DNA of 64,000 nucleotides from positions 1-64,000 of the forward strand of contig NZ_JAJQQS010000017.1 in NCBI RefSeq assembly GCF_021228125.1, in the 5' to 3' direction. The notes below the pieces were generated by a model, which was given only the letters and a program-made list of their open reading frames with translations, was not told the DNA's origin and did not search any database. How positions within the stretch are numbered: the first letter of the stretch is position 1; the number at the start of each line of letters is the position of its first letter. Made by a program: the position numbers and the translations under genes. The DNA is from Streptomyces albireticuli (GTDB lineage: Bacteria > Actinomycetota > Actinomycetes > Streptomycetales > Streptomycetaceae). This document shows, piece after piece, positions 17,479 through 25,504 of the stretch.

Positions 17479-18093
17479 TCAGGGGCGGGTCCACTCCGTC
17501 TTGTGGCCGAAGCCCTGGCCGTTGTCGATCAGCCGCAGCCAGTCGGGGCGCAGTTCCCACAGGTCCGTGCGCTCCATGGCCTGGCGGAGGCGGTCGTTGC
17601 GCTCCACATAGGGGAAGCGCGTGGCGTACGCGCGCCAGCGCTCCTCACGTTCCGCGCCCTCCAGACGGCGACACGCGCCCCGGCCTTGAATGCCCGTCAG
17701 GGCGGTCCACACCTGGCCCTCCCGCTGGGCGGTGAAGGCGGCCCGGCCGTCACCGGCGAGGAGCGCGCGGCCGTGACGGGTGGTGGCCGAGGTGACGAAG
17801 AGCAGGACGGGACCCACCGGGCCCGCGCTCCCCGCCCCGCCCGCGCCACCAGGTCCGCCACGTCCGCCGCCGGATCCGCCACCGGATCCGGAGCCGGGTT
17901 CCCCGCCGGACGAGGCCACGGCTCCGGACGAGGCCACGGCACCGGCTCCCGCTTCCGCTCCGGCTCCCGCGATCGCGTAGAGCACGGCGCACGCCTGCGG
18001 CCCGTCCTCGTCCACGTAGGCCAGGGTCATGGTCGTGTGCGCGTCGAGGGCGGCGAGGATCTCACGCGGCACTCTGCTCTCCGTCTCGCTCAT
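17479..18093 (-). CDS. YhbP-like pyridoxamine-phosphate-oxidase-fold protein with Gly-rich insertion
   Basis: A 204-residue protein of the FMN-binding split-barrel superfamily, close to the YhbP/UPF0306 type. The barrel starts with MTLAYVDEDGPQACAVLYA (about residues 22-40) and resumes with PVLLFVTSATTRHGRALLAG (about 95-114) and VWTALTGIQGRGACRRLEG. Between them an Ala/Gly/Ser-rich insertion of about 54 residues (42-95) interrupts the fold at a hairpin, partly coded by 18-bp repeats. Typical relatives are about 145-150 residues, so the insertion explains the extra length. The C-terminus keeps the conserved WRLIDN-like segment (WLRLIDNGQGFGHKTEW). The cofactor and substrate are unknown. Confidence 0.82.
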   Translation of the reverse strand: MSETESRVPREILAALDAHTTMTLAYVDEDGPQACAVLYAIAGAGAEAGAGAVASSGAVASSGGEPGSGSGGGSGGGRGGPGGAGGAGSAGPVGPVLLFVTSATTRHGRALLAGDGRAAFTAQREGQVWTALTGIQGRGACRRLEGAEREERWRAYATRFPYVERNDRLRQAMERTDLWELRPDWLRLIDNGQGFGHKTEWTRP

Positions 18094-18111
18094 GGGCCCA
18101 TTCCACCCCGC

Positions 18112-18777
18112 TCAGGCACCGGTCACCAGTCCGGCCTCGTAGGCGAGGATCGCGGCCTGCACGCGGTTCCCGACCTCCAGGTGGTCCAGGACCGCGCTGA
18201 CGTACCCCTTGACCGTGCCCTCGACGAGGTGCAGGCGGCGGGCGATCGCGGCGTTGGAGAGGCCCTCGCCGAGCAGGGCGAGGACCTCGCGCTCGCGGGC
18301 GGTGAGCCCGGCGGTGCGGGCGCGGGCGGCGGTGCCGCGGGTCAGGCGCTCGCCGCCCAGCTCGGCGATGACGTGCCGGGCGACCTTCGGGGAGAGGTAG
18401 GCGCCGCCGTCCGCCACGGCGCGCACCCCGGCCATCAGCTCGTACGGATCGCCGGACTTGAGGAGGAAGCCGGTGGCGCCGCCGCCGAGGGCGCGGGAGA
18501 CGTAGGCGTCCTCGGAGAAGGTGGTGAGGATCGCGACCGCCGTGCCGGGGACGGCGCGCCGGATCTCCTCGCAGGCGGCGAGGCCGTCCATGACGGGCAT
18601 GCGGATGTCCAGCAGCGCCACGTCGGGGCGGTGCGCGCGGGCCGCCTCCACGGCCTGCCGGCCGTCCGCGGCCTCGGCGACCACCTCGACGGCGGGATCG
18701 GCCGCGAGGACGGCCCGTACGCCCGCCCGGATCATCGCCTCGTCGTCCGCGAGGAGAACCCTGATCACTCTGCTCAC
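18112..18777 (-). CDS. NarL/LuxR-family response regulator
   Basis: A 221-residue response regulator. The receiver domain (about residues 5-125) has the acidic pair DDE (11-13), the phosphoacceptor Asp in VALLDIRMP (about 57), the Thr in ILTTFSEDAYV, and Lys in FLLKSGDP. The LuxR helix-turn-helix (about 155-215) reads LTAREREVLALLGEGLSNAAIARRLHLVEGTVKGYVS. The GTG start overlaps the stop of the kinase gene (GTGA at 18774-18777), so both are made from one message. Its likely binding site is the TGACGAAAGTCA palindrome upstream of the kinase gene; this is inferred from position and recurrence. Confidence 0.94.
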   Translation of the reverse strand: MSRVIRVLLADDEAMIRAGVRAVLAADPAVEVVAEAADGRQAVEAARAHRPDVALLDIRMPVMDGLAACEEIRRAVPGTAVAILTTFSEDAYVSRALGGGATGFLLKSGDPYELMAGVRAVADGGAYLSPKVARHVIAELGGERLTRGTAARARTAGLTAREREVLALLGEGLSNAAIARRLHLVEGTVKGYVSAVLDHLEVGNRVQAAILAYEAGLVTGA

Positions 18778-20522
18778 TCTTTCTTCTCCTGTTCCACAAT
18801 CTCCGTCGCGCCGCCGGCCCTGGGGACGCGGTCCTTCGCCACGAGGCGGCCGTCGCGGAAGCAGAGCCGGTAGTGGTCGACGCTGACGAAGAGTTCGCCG
18901 GTGGCCCGGTAGTAGCGGCAGTCCGCCCCGGCGGGCGGTTCCGGGGCCCGGTCGGACGGCGGGTCGGTGACCCGGCGGTCCGGCAGTACGGGCGCGACGG
19001 CGGCGTACGGGGCGCCGACGCGCAGCCCGGCGTACTCGGCGGGGGTGAGCACCGAGTGCGTCTTCACGTAGGCGTACCAGCCGAAGGCGGCGGTCACGAA
19101 GACGGCGGCGCCCGCGCCGGCCACGGCGAACGGCACGACGGTCCCGCGCCGGGTGGCCCGTCGGGCGCGGGCGAAGGCGTCGAGCGGGGTGGCGTCCCGG
19201 GGGCCGCCCGCGGTCTCCCCGGACGGCGTCCCGCCGGGTGCGACCGGGTCCGCGAGCGCCCGGGCGGGCGGCGCGGGGTGGGCACCGGTGCCGTCGGGTA
19301 CGGGTGGGTGTTCCCGCGGCGCGCGGGCTTCCGGGGCATGACGCCCCGGGCGACCGGCGCCCGCCGCCGCGTGCGGGAGCCTCGCGCGGACCCGGAAGCC
19401 CCCCTGGTACGGGCCCGCCGTGAAGTCGCCTCCGGCCAGGGCGACCCGCTCGCGCAGCCCGAGCAGCCCGGTGCCGCCGTGCGACGCGGGGGCGGGGTCA
19501 AGGGCGCGGTCCGGGCCCTCGCCGGGTGCCGGTCCGTTGACCACCGTCACCGCCGTCTCCCCCGGCCGCTCCTCGACGTCCACGGCCACCTCGGCGCCGG
19601 GCGCGTGCTTGGCGGCGTTGGTCAGCGCCTCCTGGACGACCCGATAGGCGGCGCGCGCCGCCATGGAGGGCGCTCCTTCCGCTTCCTCACGCGGGGCGCA
19701 CAGGCGCACGTGCAGGCCCGAGGCCGACGCCCGTGCGACGAGCGCCGTGATCGTCTCGTCGGCGGGGGTGAGCGAGGGCGGCGACGGGTCGCGGAGGATG
19801 CCGATGATCTCGCGCAGCCGGTCGGTCGCGTCGGCGGCCGCCCCGCGCAGCTCGGCGGCGGCGGCCCGGTGCTCCGGGGCGAGGCCGGGCGCCACCTGGA
19901 GGGCTCCGGCGCGCAGCGCGATGAGGCTGAGCTCGTGGCCGAGCGAGTCGTGCATGTCCTGGGCGATGCGGGCGCGCTCCCGCAGCCGGGCCCGGTCGGC
20001 GACGATCTCCTGCTCGCGCTCCAGCTGCGCGGCACGGCCCCAGCCCGCGGCCACCAGCGCGCGGTCCTGGCGCCGGTAGCGGCCGACGAGCCAGGGGAAG
20101 ACCGCGCCGAAGAGCAGGGTGCCGGTCAGAACCAGCCATTCGACGACGGGGTCGGCGCCCCGCAGGACGACGAGGGGCGTACCCGCCGCCGCGACGCCCG
20201 CGAAGGCGTACAGCGCCGGGCGGGGCCCGTCGGCGCGGCGGCCGAGGAGGTAGGCGAGGACAGCCAGGGCGGGCCCGTAGCCCAGCGTGAACAGGGACGG
20301 CGAGACCGCGAGTCCGAGACCGGCCACCAGCAGCAGGGCCGGGACGGGCCGGGACCGGGAGAGCGCGACGGCGAGCGCGAGCACCGCGCAGTCGGCCGTC
20401 CGCAGCCACCAGGGCCGGGGCGCGTTCAGGCCTAGCGGCCCCACGGCGAGCGCGGGCGCGGCGAGCGCCGCCCACAGCAGGACGTCGGGCAGGGTCCCGC
20501 GCGGGGTGACGGTGCGTCTCAC
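18774..20522 (-). CDS. HisKA_3 sensor histidine kinase with C-terminal membrane/extracytoplasmic extension
   Basis: A 582-residue kinase. The N-terminal third has several membrane helices (about residues 10-150). The dimerisation/phosphotransfer helix carries His191 in ERARIAQDMHDSLGHELSLIAL, and the ATPase domain follows (NAAKHAPGAEVAVDV; GGTGLLGLRERVALAGG). Unlike most relatives it continues past the ATPase through a Pro/Ala-rich linker, another membrane helix (about 462-486), and about 95 more residues (LTPAEYAGLRVGAPYA...CRYYRATGELF...YRLCFRDGRLVAKDRV) that would lie outside. This may be an additional sensing domain. The GTG at 20522 was chosen since it begins the conserved membrane part; a longer open frame runs through repeat copy B and is not coding. 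Confidence 0.88.
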   Translation of the reverse strand: MRRTVTPRGTLPDVLLWAALAAPALAVGPLGLNAPRPWWLRTADCAVLALAVALSRSRPVPALLLVAGLGLAVSPSLFTLGYGPALAVLAYLLGRRADGPRPALYAFAGVAAAGTPLVVLRGADPVVEWLVLTGTLLFGAVFPWLVGRYRRQDRALVAAGWGRAAQLEREQEIVADRARLRERARIAQDMHDSLGHELSLIALRAGALQVAPGLAPEHRAAAAELRGAAADATDRLREIIGILRDPSPPSLTPADETITALVARASASGLHVRLCAPREEAEGAPSMAARAAYRVVQEALTNAAKHAPGAEVAVDVEERPGETAVTVVNGPAPGEGPDRALDPAPASHGGTGLLGLRERVALAGGDFTAGPYQGGFRVRARLPHAAAGAGRPGRHAPEARAPREHPPVPDGTGAHPAPPARALADPVAPGGTPSGETAGGPRDATPLDAFARARRATRRGTVVPFAVAGAGAAVFVTAAFGWYAYVKTHSVLTPAEYAGLRVGAPYAAVAPVLPDRRVTDPPSDRAPEPPAGADCRYYRATGELFVSVDHYRLCFRDGRLVAKDRVPRAGGATEIVEQEKKE

Positions 20523-20560
20523 CGGGCCGACGGTACAAGCGGACGAGGGCGCGACGCCTC

Positions 20561-20572
20561 TGACGAAAGTCA
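20561..20572. promoter_or_regulatory. TGACGAAAGTCA operator candidate upstream of the sensor kinase gene
   Basis: Perfect TGAC-GAAA-GTCA inverted repeat 39 bp upstream of the kinase GTG, extended by one more pair (CTGAC/GTCAG). It is positioned for autoregulation by the downstream LuxR-type regulator. Confidence 0.55.
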
Positions 20573-20590
20573 GGGATACGGGGGGGCGGG

Positions 20591-20799
20591 GGTGCGCCTG
20601 CGGCGGGCCTTTTCCCCTACCCGCCCCTTCCCGTATCCAGGGGCTTCGCCCCCGGGCCCCCTTTTCCGCGCTTCGCGCGGTGTCCTCAAGCGCCGGCGGG
20701 CCCAAAATCCGTCCGGCGCTTGAGGACACCGGGGTCCGGGGCGAAGCCCAGGTTTCGGGAAGGGGCGGGGCCGGGGGAAAGGCCCGCCGCAGGCGCACC
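20591..20799. repeat. dispersed long palindrome, copy B
   Basis: Outer arms GGTGCGCCTGCGGCGGGCC (20591-20609) and GGCCCGCCGCAGGCGCACC (20781-20799) are perfect complements. The inner core TCCTCAAGCGCCGG (from 20683) faces CCGGCGCTTGAGGA. It lies between divergent genes, so it is not simply a terminator. Confidence 0.85.
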
Positions 20800-20806
20800 C
20801 ACCCGT

Positions 20807-20818
20807 TGACGAAAGTCA
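20807..20818. promoter_or_regulatory. TGACGAAAGTCA operator candidate upstream of mutY
   Basis: The third identical 12-bp palindrome, 60 bp upstream of the mutY ATG. Confidence 0.5.
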
Positions 20819-20878
20819 TGCCCACGGGGCCCGGCGCGTTTCCCGCTCGTGCGCGTCCGTGTCAGGATCGGTGACGCC

Positions 20879-21802
20879 ATGACTGCCATGACTGCACCGC
20901 CCGAGACGCCGGCCCTCCTGCACGACCCCGTCATCGACTGGTTCGGCGCCCATGCCCGTGATCTCCCCTGGCGCCGCCCGGAGGCGGGGCCGTGGGGGGT
21001 GATGGTCAGCGAGTTCATGCTCCAGCAGACGCCGGTCAGCCGGGTGCTGCCGGTGTACGAGCAGTGGCTGGCCCGCTGGCCGCGCCCGGCCGACCTGGCC
21101 GCCGAGCCGCCCGGCGAGGCGGTCCGCGCGTGGGGCCGGCTCGGGTACCCGCGGCGCGCGCTGCGGCTGCACGCCGCCGCGTCGGCCATCACGGAGCTGC
21201 ACGGCGGTGACGTGCCGCACGACCACGCGCGGCTGCTGGCGCTGCCGGGCGTCGGCGAGTACACGGCGGCGGCCGTCGCGTCCTTCGCCTACGGCCAGCG
21301 GCACGCCGTCCTCGACACCAACGTGCGCCGGGTCTTCGCCCGGGCCGTGAGCGGCACCCAGTACCCGCCGAACGCGACGACCGCCGCCGAGCGGAAGCTG
21401 GCCCGCGCGCTGCTCCCCGAGAGCGAGCCGGTGGCCGCCCGCTGGGCCGCCGCGACCATGGAGCTGGGCGCGCTGGTGTGCACGGCCCGCACCCCCGACT
21501 GCGCCCGCTGCCCGATCGCCGCCCACTGCGCGTGGCGGGCGGCCGGCTCGCCGGAGCACGACGGTCCGCCGCGCCGCACCCAGAGCTACGCCGGTACGGA
21601 CCGGCAGGTGCGCGGCAAGCTGCTGGCCGTGCTGCGCGAGGCGATCGACCCCGTGCCGCAGGCGGTGCTGGACACGGTGTGGAACGAGCCGGTGCAGCGG
21701 GCCCGCGCGCTGGACGGGCTGGTGGCGGACGGCCTGGTGGAGCCGCTGGCGGACGGCTGGTACCGGCTGCCGCTCAGCGTCCCGGCGCCCTCCGGCCACT
21801 GA
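20879..21802 (+). CDS. mutY: A/G-specific adenine glycosylase, short form
   Basis: A 307-residue base-excision enzyme that removes adenine mispaired with 8-oxoguanine. The catalytic Glu is in SEFMLQQTPVSRV (about residue 43), the helix-hairpin-helix is LLALPGVGEYTAAAV, and the catalytic Asp is in VLDTNVRRV (about 143). The iron-sulfur cluster loop has four cysteines in the C-X6-C-X2-C-X5-C pattern (CTARTPDCARCPIAAHC, about 200-216). The protein ends about 90 residues after the cluster and lacks a full NUDIX-like C-terminal domain, which in E. coli MutY recognises 8-oxoguanine. The last part is a short winged-helix-like segment. It is monocistronic and divergent from the two-component system. 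Confidence 0.93.
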   Translation: MTAMTAPPETPALLHDPVIDWFGAHARDLPWRRPEAGPWGVMVSEFMLQQTPVSRVLPVYEQWLARWPRPADLAAEPPGEAVRAWGRLGYPRRALRLHAAASAITELHGGDVPHDHARLLALPGVGEYTAAAVASFAYGQRHAVLDTNVRRVFARAVSGTQYPPNATTAAERKLARALLPESEPVAARWAAATMELGALVCTARTPDCARCPIAAHCAWRAAGSPEHDGPPRRTQSYAGTDRQVRGKLLAVLREAIDPVPQAVLDTVWNEPVQRARALDGLVADGLVEPLADGWYRLPLSVPAPSGH

Positions 21803-22061
21803 CGTCGCACACCCCCGCGCGCCCCGGTCACACACACCCGCGCCACCGCACACATCACAGTGATGAAGTGAAGGCGCGGAGCCCCCTTTGCGCCCCATTT
21901 CTTCGTCTTTAACGTTCCGCTGTTACACAACCTATGGACAGCTGTGTATCAGCCGAAGGTCTGATGCACATGGCGTCGCAACAGCGCCTCCGTAGCGTCC
22001 TACTCGTGCTGGAGGACCACCAGCGTGACGCGGGGAACGCAAGCGGAATGGAGGCTGCACG

Positions 22062-22610
22062 ATGGCCAGCAGCGGCAAGGTTCTGGACTTCGAAGAGTAC
22101 GTGCGCAACCGTCAGGACGCCCTCCTGCGCAGCGCCCGCCGTCTCGTGCCGGACCCCATCGACGCGCAGGACCTCCTCCAGACCGCGCTGGTGCGCACGT
22201 ACGGCCGTTGGGACGGCATAGCGGACAAGTCGCTGGCCGACGCCTACCTCCGGCGTGTCATGATCAACACTCGTACGGAGTGGTGGCGCGCCCGCAAGCT
22301 GGACGAGGTCCCCACCGAGCAGCTCCCCGACGCGAGCGTCGAGGACGGCACGGAGCAGCACGCCGATCGCGCCCTGCTGATGGACATCCTCGGAGTCCTG
22401 GCACCCAAGCAGCGCAGCGTCGTCGTGCTGCGACACTGGGAGCAGATGAGCACCGAGGAGACCGCGGAGGCGCTCGGCATGTCGACGGGCACGGTCAAGA
22501 GCACGCTGCACAGGGCGCTCGCGCGGCTGCGGCAGGAGCTGGAGAGCCGCGATCTGGACTTCCACGCCCTGGAGCGCAACGAGCGGGGGCAGGAACGGTG
22601 CGCAGCCTGA
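22062..22610 (+). CDS. sigE: ECF RNA polymerase sigma factor SigE
   Basis: A 182-residue SigE-type sigma factor of the streptomycete cell-envelope stress response. Region 2 has DAQDLLQTALVRTYGRW and LADAYLRRVMINTRTEWWR; region 4 has PKQRSVVVLRHWEQMSTEETAEALGMSTGTVKSTLHRAL. It directs transcription of cell-wall and membrane maintenance genes. Unlike most ECF factors it has no anti-sigma gene beside it; instead it heads an operon with cseA, cseB and cseC, which control its transcription. Good ribosome site (GGAGG) 8 bp before the ATG. Identity is supported by the full sigE-cseABC order. Confidence 0.96.
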   Translation: MASSGKVLDFEEYVRNRQDALLRSARRLVPDPIDAQDLLQTALVRTYGRWDGIADKSLADAYLRRVMINTRTEWWRARKLDEVPTEQLPDASVEDGTEQHADRALLMDILGVLAPKQRSVVVLRHWEQMSTEETAEALGMSTGTVKSTLHRALARLRQELESRDLDFHALERNERGQERCAA

Positions 22611-23254
22611 GAAAGGCGGCTCCCGCACGGCCGGCACTGATCACCGGCGGCACGGTCACAGCGTTGGCCGCGGCCGCCGGTCTTCTGCTTGCCGGGTGCG
22701 ACGCGGGCAGCGAGGGCGTCCGTAAGGAGGGCACCGCGCAGACCCAGTCGGCGGCGAAGCCCAGCCGCGTGCCCTCGTCGTCGGCCGTGCCCACGCACGA
22801 GAAGGTCGACGCCATCAAGCTGATCAAGAGTGATCCCAAGGTCAGCGATCAGGTCAAGAAGAACCTCAAGCCCTGCACGAAGAACAACTACCCCGTGGAC
22901 GTGATCTACGGGCAGCTGACCGACGGTTCCCGCAACGACGTGGTGATCAACGTTATGACCTGCGCGGATTCCATCGGTGTCGGTTCCTATGTGTACCGTG
23001 CCAAGGGCGACTCGTATGTGAACGTGTTCGCGGCCGAGCAGCCGCCCGTCTACGCCGACATCGACCGCCGCGACCTCCAGGTCACCCGGGAGGTCTACGG
23101 TCCGGGTGACGCGGCGTGCTGCGCGTCGGGCAGGGATGTCATGACGTACCACTGGTCGGGGAACGAGTTCCGGGAGACCGGTCGCACCCATACCGACTTC
23201 AGCAAGGTCGGTAACAACGACAAGGAACTCCCGAGCGTGGGAACGGAGGGCTGA
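22598..23254 (+). CDS. cseA: lipoprotein CseA, modulator of SigE expression
   Basis: A 218-residue lipoprotein. A basic N-terminus and hydrophobic helix end in the lipobox LLAGC with Cys34, followed by a Ser/Lys linker and a globular domain with KPCTKNNYPVDVIYGQLTDG and VMTCADSIG. Known CseA is a negative modulator of the sigE promoter acting outside the membrane, probably on the CseC sensor. GTG start; it overlaps the end of sigE by 13 bp and cseB starts 7 bp after its stop, so all are co-transcribed. A Cys pair in AACCAS may also be structural. Confidence 0.93.
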   Translation: MRSLRKAAPARPALITGGTVTALAAAAGLLLAGCDAGSEGVRKEGTAQTQSAAKPSRVPSSSAVPTHEKVDAIKLIKSDPKVSDQVKKNLKPCTKNNYPVDVIYGQLTDGSRNDVVINVMTCADSIGVGSYVYRAKGDSYVNVFAAEQPPVYADIDRRDLQVTREVYGPGDAACCASGRDVMTYHWSGNEFRETGRTHTDFSKVGNNDKELPSVGTEG

Positions 23255-23261
23255 GAGCGGC

Positions 23262-23969
23262 GTGGCCGATACCCATGTGCTCTTCGTCGAGGACGACGAC
23301 GTCATTCGCGAGGCGACCCAGCTGGCGCTGGAGCGCGACGGCTTCGAGGTGACCGCGGTGCCGGACGGCCTGCTGGGGCTGGAGCGGTTCCGCGCCCGTA
23401 AGCCCGACATCGCGCTCCTCGACGTCATGGTGCCCGGTCTGGACGGCGTCAGCCTGTGCCGCCGGATCCGTGACGAGTCGACCGTCCCCGTGATCATGCT
23501 GTCCGCGCGCGCGGACAGCATCGACGTCGTGCTCGGCCTGGAGGCCGGGGCCGACGACTATGTGACCAAGCCCTTCGACGGCGCCGTGCTCGTCGCCCGG
23601 ATAAGAGCCGTGCTGCGCCGCTTCGGCCACGCCAGCGGCCCCAACGGCTCGACGGGCGCCGAGCAGCCGGAGCCCCTCGCGGGCGGCGTGCTGCGCTTCG
23701 GCGACCTGGAGGTCGACACGGAGGGCATGGAGGTCCGCAAGGCGGGCGAGCCCGTCGCCCTCACGCCCACCGAGATGCGGCTGCTGCTGGAGTTCTCGGC
23801 GGCGCCCGGCACCGTGCTCTCCCGCGACCGGCTGCTGGAGCGGGTCTGGGACTACGGCTGGGGCGGCGACACCCGGGTCGTGGACGTCCATGTACAGCGG
23901 CTGCGCGGCAAGATCGGCCAGGACCGGATCGAGACGGTCCGCGGCTTCGGCTACAAGCTCAGAGGCTGA
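23262..23969 (+). CDS. cseB: response regulator CseB
   Basis: A 235-residue OmpR/PhoB-type regulator. The receiver has EDDD (about 10-13), phosphoacceptor Asp in IALLDVMVPG (about 54) and Lys in YVTKPFDG. The C-terminal winged helix includes LTPTEMRLLLEF, LERVWDYGWGGDTRVVDVHVQRLR and IETVRGFGYKLRG. Phosphorylated CseB activates the sigE promoter in response to cell-wall damage. GTG start within the sigE operon, directly upstream of the kinase gene. Confidence 0.96.
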   Translation: MADTHVLFVEDDDVIREATQLALERDGFEVTAVPDGLLGLERFRARKPDIALLDVMVPGLDGVSLCRRIRDESTVPVIMLSARADSIDVVLGLEAGADDYVTKPFDGAVLVARIRAVLRRFGHASGPNGSTGAEQPEPLAGGVLRFGDLEVDTEGMEVRKAGEPVALTPTEMRLLLEFSAAPGTVLSRDRLLERVWDYGWGGDTRVVDVHVQRLRGKIGQDRIETVRGFGYKLRG

Positions 23970-23999
23970 GCACCCGATGGTGAACCACCGGACCCCGTC

Positions 24000-25301
24000 G
24001 TGGTGAAGCTCGCCCTCCGCTCGGGCCTGCGCTGGAAGGTCAGCCTGGCCATCGCCGGGGTCAGCGCGCTCGTGGCGGTCGCGCTCAGCCTCGTCGTGCA
24101 CAACGCGGCGCGGCTGTCGATGCTCGACAACAGCCGGGACGTGATGGACGAGCGCGTCCAGATCGCCCAGCGGTACTACGAGAACACCGGCCGGCTGATG
24201 CTCCACGCCAAGGTCGACGACCCCACGCTGCCCCAGCAGCTGCGGGACGCCGCCGCGGTGGGGCTGCGCGCCACCTACCTCCAGGACTCCGCCGGCAACG
24301 GCACCCCGGAGGTCTGGGCCTCGGTGCCGCTGCGCAACGGCAAGATCCTCTCGATACACACCAAGTTCAAGGACCGCTTCTCGATCATCGACACCCTGGA
24401 CCGGGTGCTGATCATCGGCTCGGTCTCCGTGGTGCTCGGCGGCACCGCCCTGGGCATCCTCATCGGCGGCCAGCTCTCCCGGCGGCTGCGCAAGGCCGCC
24501 ACCGCCGCCCGCAAGGTCGCCGACGGCGACCCCGAGGTGCGGGTGCGCGAGGCCATCGGCGGCCGGGTGCGCGACGAGACGGACGACCTGGCGCGCGCCG
24601 TCGACGGCATGGCCGAGGCGCTCCAGGACCGGCTGGAGGCCGAGCGGCGGGTCACGGCCGACATCGCCCACGAGCTGCGCACGCCCGTCACCGGCCTGCT
24701 CACGGCCGCCGAGCTGCTGCCGCCGGGCCGCCCCACCGAGCTCGTGCGCGACCGGGCGCAGGCGATGCGCACCCTGGTCGAGGACGTCCTGGAGGTCGCC
24801 CGGCTGGACGGCTTCGCGGAGCGCGCCGAGATGCAGGACATCCGGCTCGGGGAGTTCGTGACGCGCCGGGTGCGGATCGTGGAGCCGGACGCCCGGGTCA
24901 AGGTCGTCCGCGAGGCGTACGTCTCCACCGACCCGCGCCGTCTGGAGCGGATCCTCGGCAACCTCCTCGCCAACGCCGCCAAGCACGGCCGGGGCCCCTT
25001 CGAGGTCACGGTCGAGGGGCGGGTGCTGCGCGTGCGCGACCACGGCCCGGGCTTCCCGGAGGAGCTCCTGGAGAAGGGCCCGAGCCGCTTCCGCACGGGC
25101 AGCAAGGACCGCGCGGGCAAGGGCCACGGCCTGGGTCTGACGATCGCGGCCGGCCAGGCCCGCGTCCTGGGGGCGCGCCTCACGTTCCGCAACGCGGATC
25201 CGGAGGTGGAGGGCGGTACGGGCGCGATCGCGGTGCTGTGGCTGCCGGAGTCGGCGCCGACGAGCACGGGGAGCTTCCCGATCATCCGGGTGCCGGACTG
25301 A
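24000..25301 (+). CDS. cseC: sensor histidine kinase CseC
   Basis: A 433-residue membrane kinase. The first helix (about residues 13-35) and the second (about 136-160) flank a roughly 100-residue extracytoplasmic sensor. A HAMP linker follows, then the phosphoacceptor His in ADIAHELRTPVTG (about 225) and the ATPase motifs NLLANAAKH, VRDHGPGF and GHGLGLTIA. It responds to envelope stress such as cell-wall antibiotics and phosphorylates CseB. Start codon GTG, 30 bp after cseB. The last 20 coding bases are duplicated in tandem just past the stop (25281-25320). Confidence 0.95.
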   Translation: MVKLALRSGLRWKVSLAIAGVSALVAVALSLVVHNAARLSMLDNSRDVMDERVQIAQRYYENTGRLMLHAKVDDPTLPQQLRDAAAVGLRATYLQDSAGNGTPEVWASVPLRNGKILSIHTKFKDRFSIIDTLDRVLIIGSVSVVLGGTALGILIGGQLSRRLRKAATAARKVADGDPEVRVREAIGGRVRDETDDLARAVDGMAEALQDRLEAERRVTADIAHELRTPVTGLLTAAELLPPGRPTELVRDRAQAMRTLVEDVLEVARLDGFAERAEMQDIRLGEFVTRRVRIVEPDARVKVVREAYVSTDPRRLERILGNLLANAAKHGRGPFEVTVEGRVLRVRDHGPGFPEELLEKGPSRFRTGSKDRAGKGHGLGLTIAAGQARVLGARLTFRNADPEVEGGTGAIAVLWLPESAPTSTGSFPIIRVPD

Positions 25302-25320
25302 TCATCCGGGTACCGGACTG
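25281..25320. repeat. 20-bp tandem duplication across the cseC stop
   Basis: ATCATCCGGGTGCCGGACTG (25281-25300) is followed by a copy with a single change (G to A) at 25301-25320. The stop codon lies at the junction, so the second copy is untranslated. Confidence 0.9.
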
Positions 25321-25324
25321 AGGG

Positions 25325-25344
25325 CGGCCGGGGAAACCCGGCCG
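25325..25344 (+). terminator. sigE-cseABC terminator hairpin
   Basis: CGGCCGGG (25325-25332) and CCCGGCCG (25337-25344) form an 8-bp stem closed by a GAAA tetraloop, 24 bp past the cseC stop. Confidence 0.6.
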
Positions 25345-25504
25345 GGGAGGACATCTCCCCGCGGTGGCCGGGGAATTCGAGACCCGCGCGCGCCGCCACG
25401 GGAAACGAGGCCCACGAGTCGGCCCCCGGTGATTACGGGAAGAGACGGGCGGGAAGAGACGGGCGGGAAAAGGCCCGCGCGGCGGCCACCCACCGCTCAC
25501 CCGC

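Larger units (their letters stand above)
20523..20878. other. divergent promoter region containing repeat copy B and two operator candidates
   Basis: The gap between the kinase and mutY starts. Repeat copy B fills its centre; a TGACGAAAGTCA palindrome flanks it on each side, one next to each gene. Confidence 0.65.
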
